DNA of 25,430 bases, taken from contig JAZQHB010000023.1 of assembly GCA_045540355.1 (NCBI GenBank), positions 1 through 25,430 on the forward strand, read 5' to 3'. The stretch is from RGIG2945 sp045540355. GTDB taxonomy: Bacteria > Bacillota > Clostridia > Oscillospirales > Acutalibacteraceae. The position numbers were made by a program, and so were the translations under genes. Shown here one piece after another: positions 25,315 to 25,430 of this stretch (position 1 is its first letter; each line of letters starts with the position of its first letter). Below the pieces are notes generated by a model that was not told the DNA's origin, searched no databases, and worked only from the letters and a program-made list of their open reading frames with translations.

Positions 25315-25430
25315 ATATATTTTTTATGTGTTATTTTGTTTCTTTTGTCTGTGTATTACTCTTTTTGTTAAATGCATAGAAAAAGAAGCAAAAAGACCTT
25401 ATGATATCAATGCAGAGAGTTCAGTATGCT
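25292..25430 (+). CDS. Putative Rhs immunity protein (partial, N-terminus)
   Basis: The frame starts at ATG 25292, inside the last 23 bases of the Rhs gene, and runs open to the window end (46 codons). The first residues are basic (MKNLKKNK), followed by one hydrophobic segment (YIFYVLFCFFCLCITLFV) and a charged region, so it is a membrane-anchored or lipoprotein-like protein. Position directly after and overlapping a polymorphic toxin tip is the usual place of the cognate immunity gene. A membrane-bound partner would suit a toxin that meets it at the cell surface. The rest lies outside the window. Confidence 0.6.
   Translation, partial: MKNLKKNKYIFYVLFCFFCLCITLFVKCIEKEAKRPYDINAESSVC

Noticed and set aside
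1..25430. Integrase, att sites, tRNA or rRNA genes
   Set aside because: No serine or tyrosine recombinase pattern, tRNA-like cloverleaf or rRNA stretch was found in the reading; the element ends must lie outside.

Overview
The window is most of the transfer region of an integrative and conjugative element (ICE) of the Gram-positive, Tn1549/CTn type. It continues directly into a very large secreted Rhs/YD-repeat polymorphic-toxin gene. AT-rich DNA, strong AGGAGG-type ribosome binding sites, frequent GTG/TTG starts and overlapping reading frames point to a low-GC Firmicute, most likely a gut clostridium (Ruminococcus/Oscillospiraceae/Lachnospiraceae-like). That host assignment is inferred from gene content and composition. 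No integrase, excisionase or att site is visible, so the ends of the element lie outside the window.

Layout. 1-240: the tail of an unidentified + strand gene and a hairpin terminator. 241-1638 (-): a ROK-family transcriptional regulator, probably flanking or accessory. 1867-3647: the start of the + strand mobile region, namely a DUF3991/Toprim protein whose last part is in another frame, a DpnD/PcfM-DUF3846 protein and a small Cys-rich protein. 3648-3756: an inverted-repeat region that is the best oriT candidate. 3757-7325: a small membrane peptide, MobC, a MOB_P-type relaxase, PcfB/DUF3801, an ArdC-N-like protein and a small hypothetical. 7312-15215: the type IV secretion core, in the order VirD4 coupling ATPase, VirB2/Maff2-like pilin-like protein, VirB6/TrbL-like channel, PrgI (VirB3-like) and VirB4 ATPase. 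15813-17726: a membrane-anchored M23 (LytM) peptidase, the presumed wall hydrolase of the machine. 18019-25314: a 2431-residue secreted Rhs protein. 25292-end: the start of a putative immunity gene.

The transfer genes form one transcription unit with frequent ATGA-like overlaps. The oriT would be nicked by relaxase and MobC, handed to VirD4 (probably with PcfB), and passed through the VirB2/B3/B4/B6 channel, with the M23 enzyme opening the wall. Three junctions of this operon are interrupted by unrelated genes with their own signals. A SLOG-family protein lies between virB2 and virB6. A DUF4143 ATPase, with five exact-period 23-bp repeats, a near-consensus promoter and a terminator, lies between virB6 and prgI. 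An antisense small membrane protein with its own promoter lies between virB4 and the M23 gene. Together with the Rhs toxin/immunity locus, these look like cargo, possibly for defence or competition.

The strongest candidates for something undescribed are the repeat-controlled ATPase module, the Rhs C-terminal tip with its membrane-anchored putative immunity partner, and the pattern of cargo placed at transfer-operon junctions. Functional assignments come from recognising family motifs by eye; no database search was possible.
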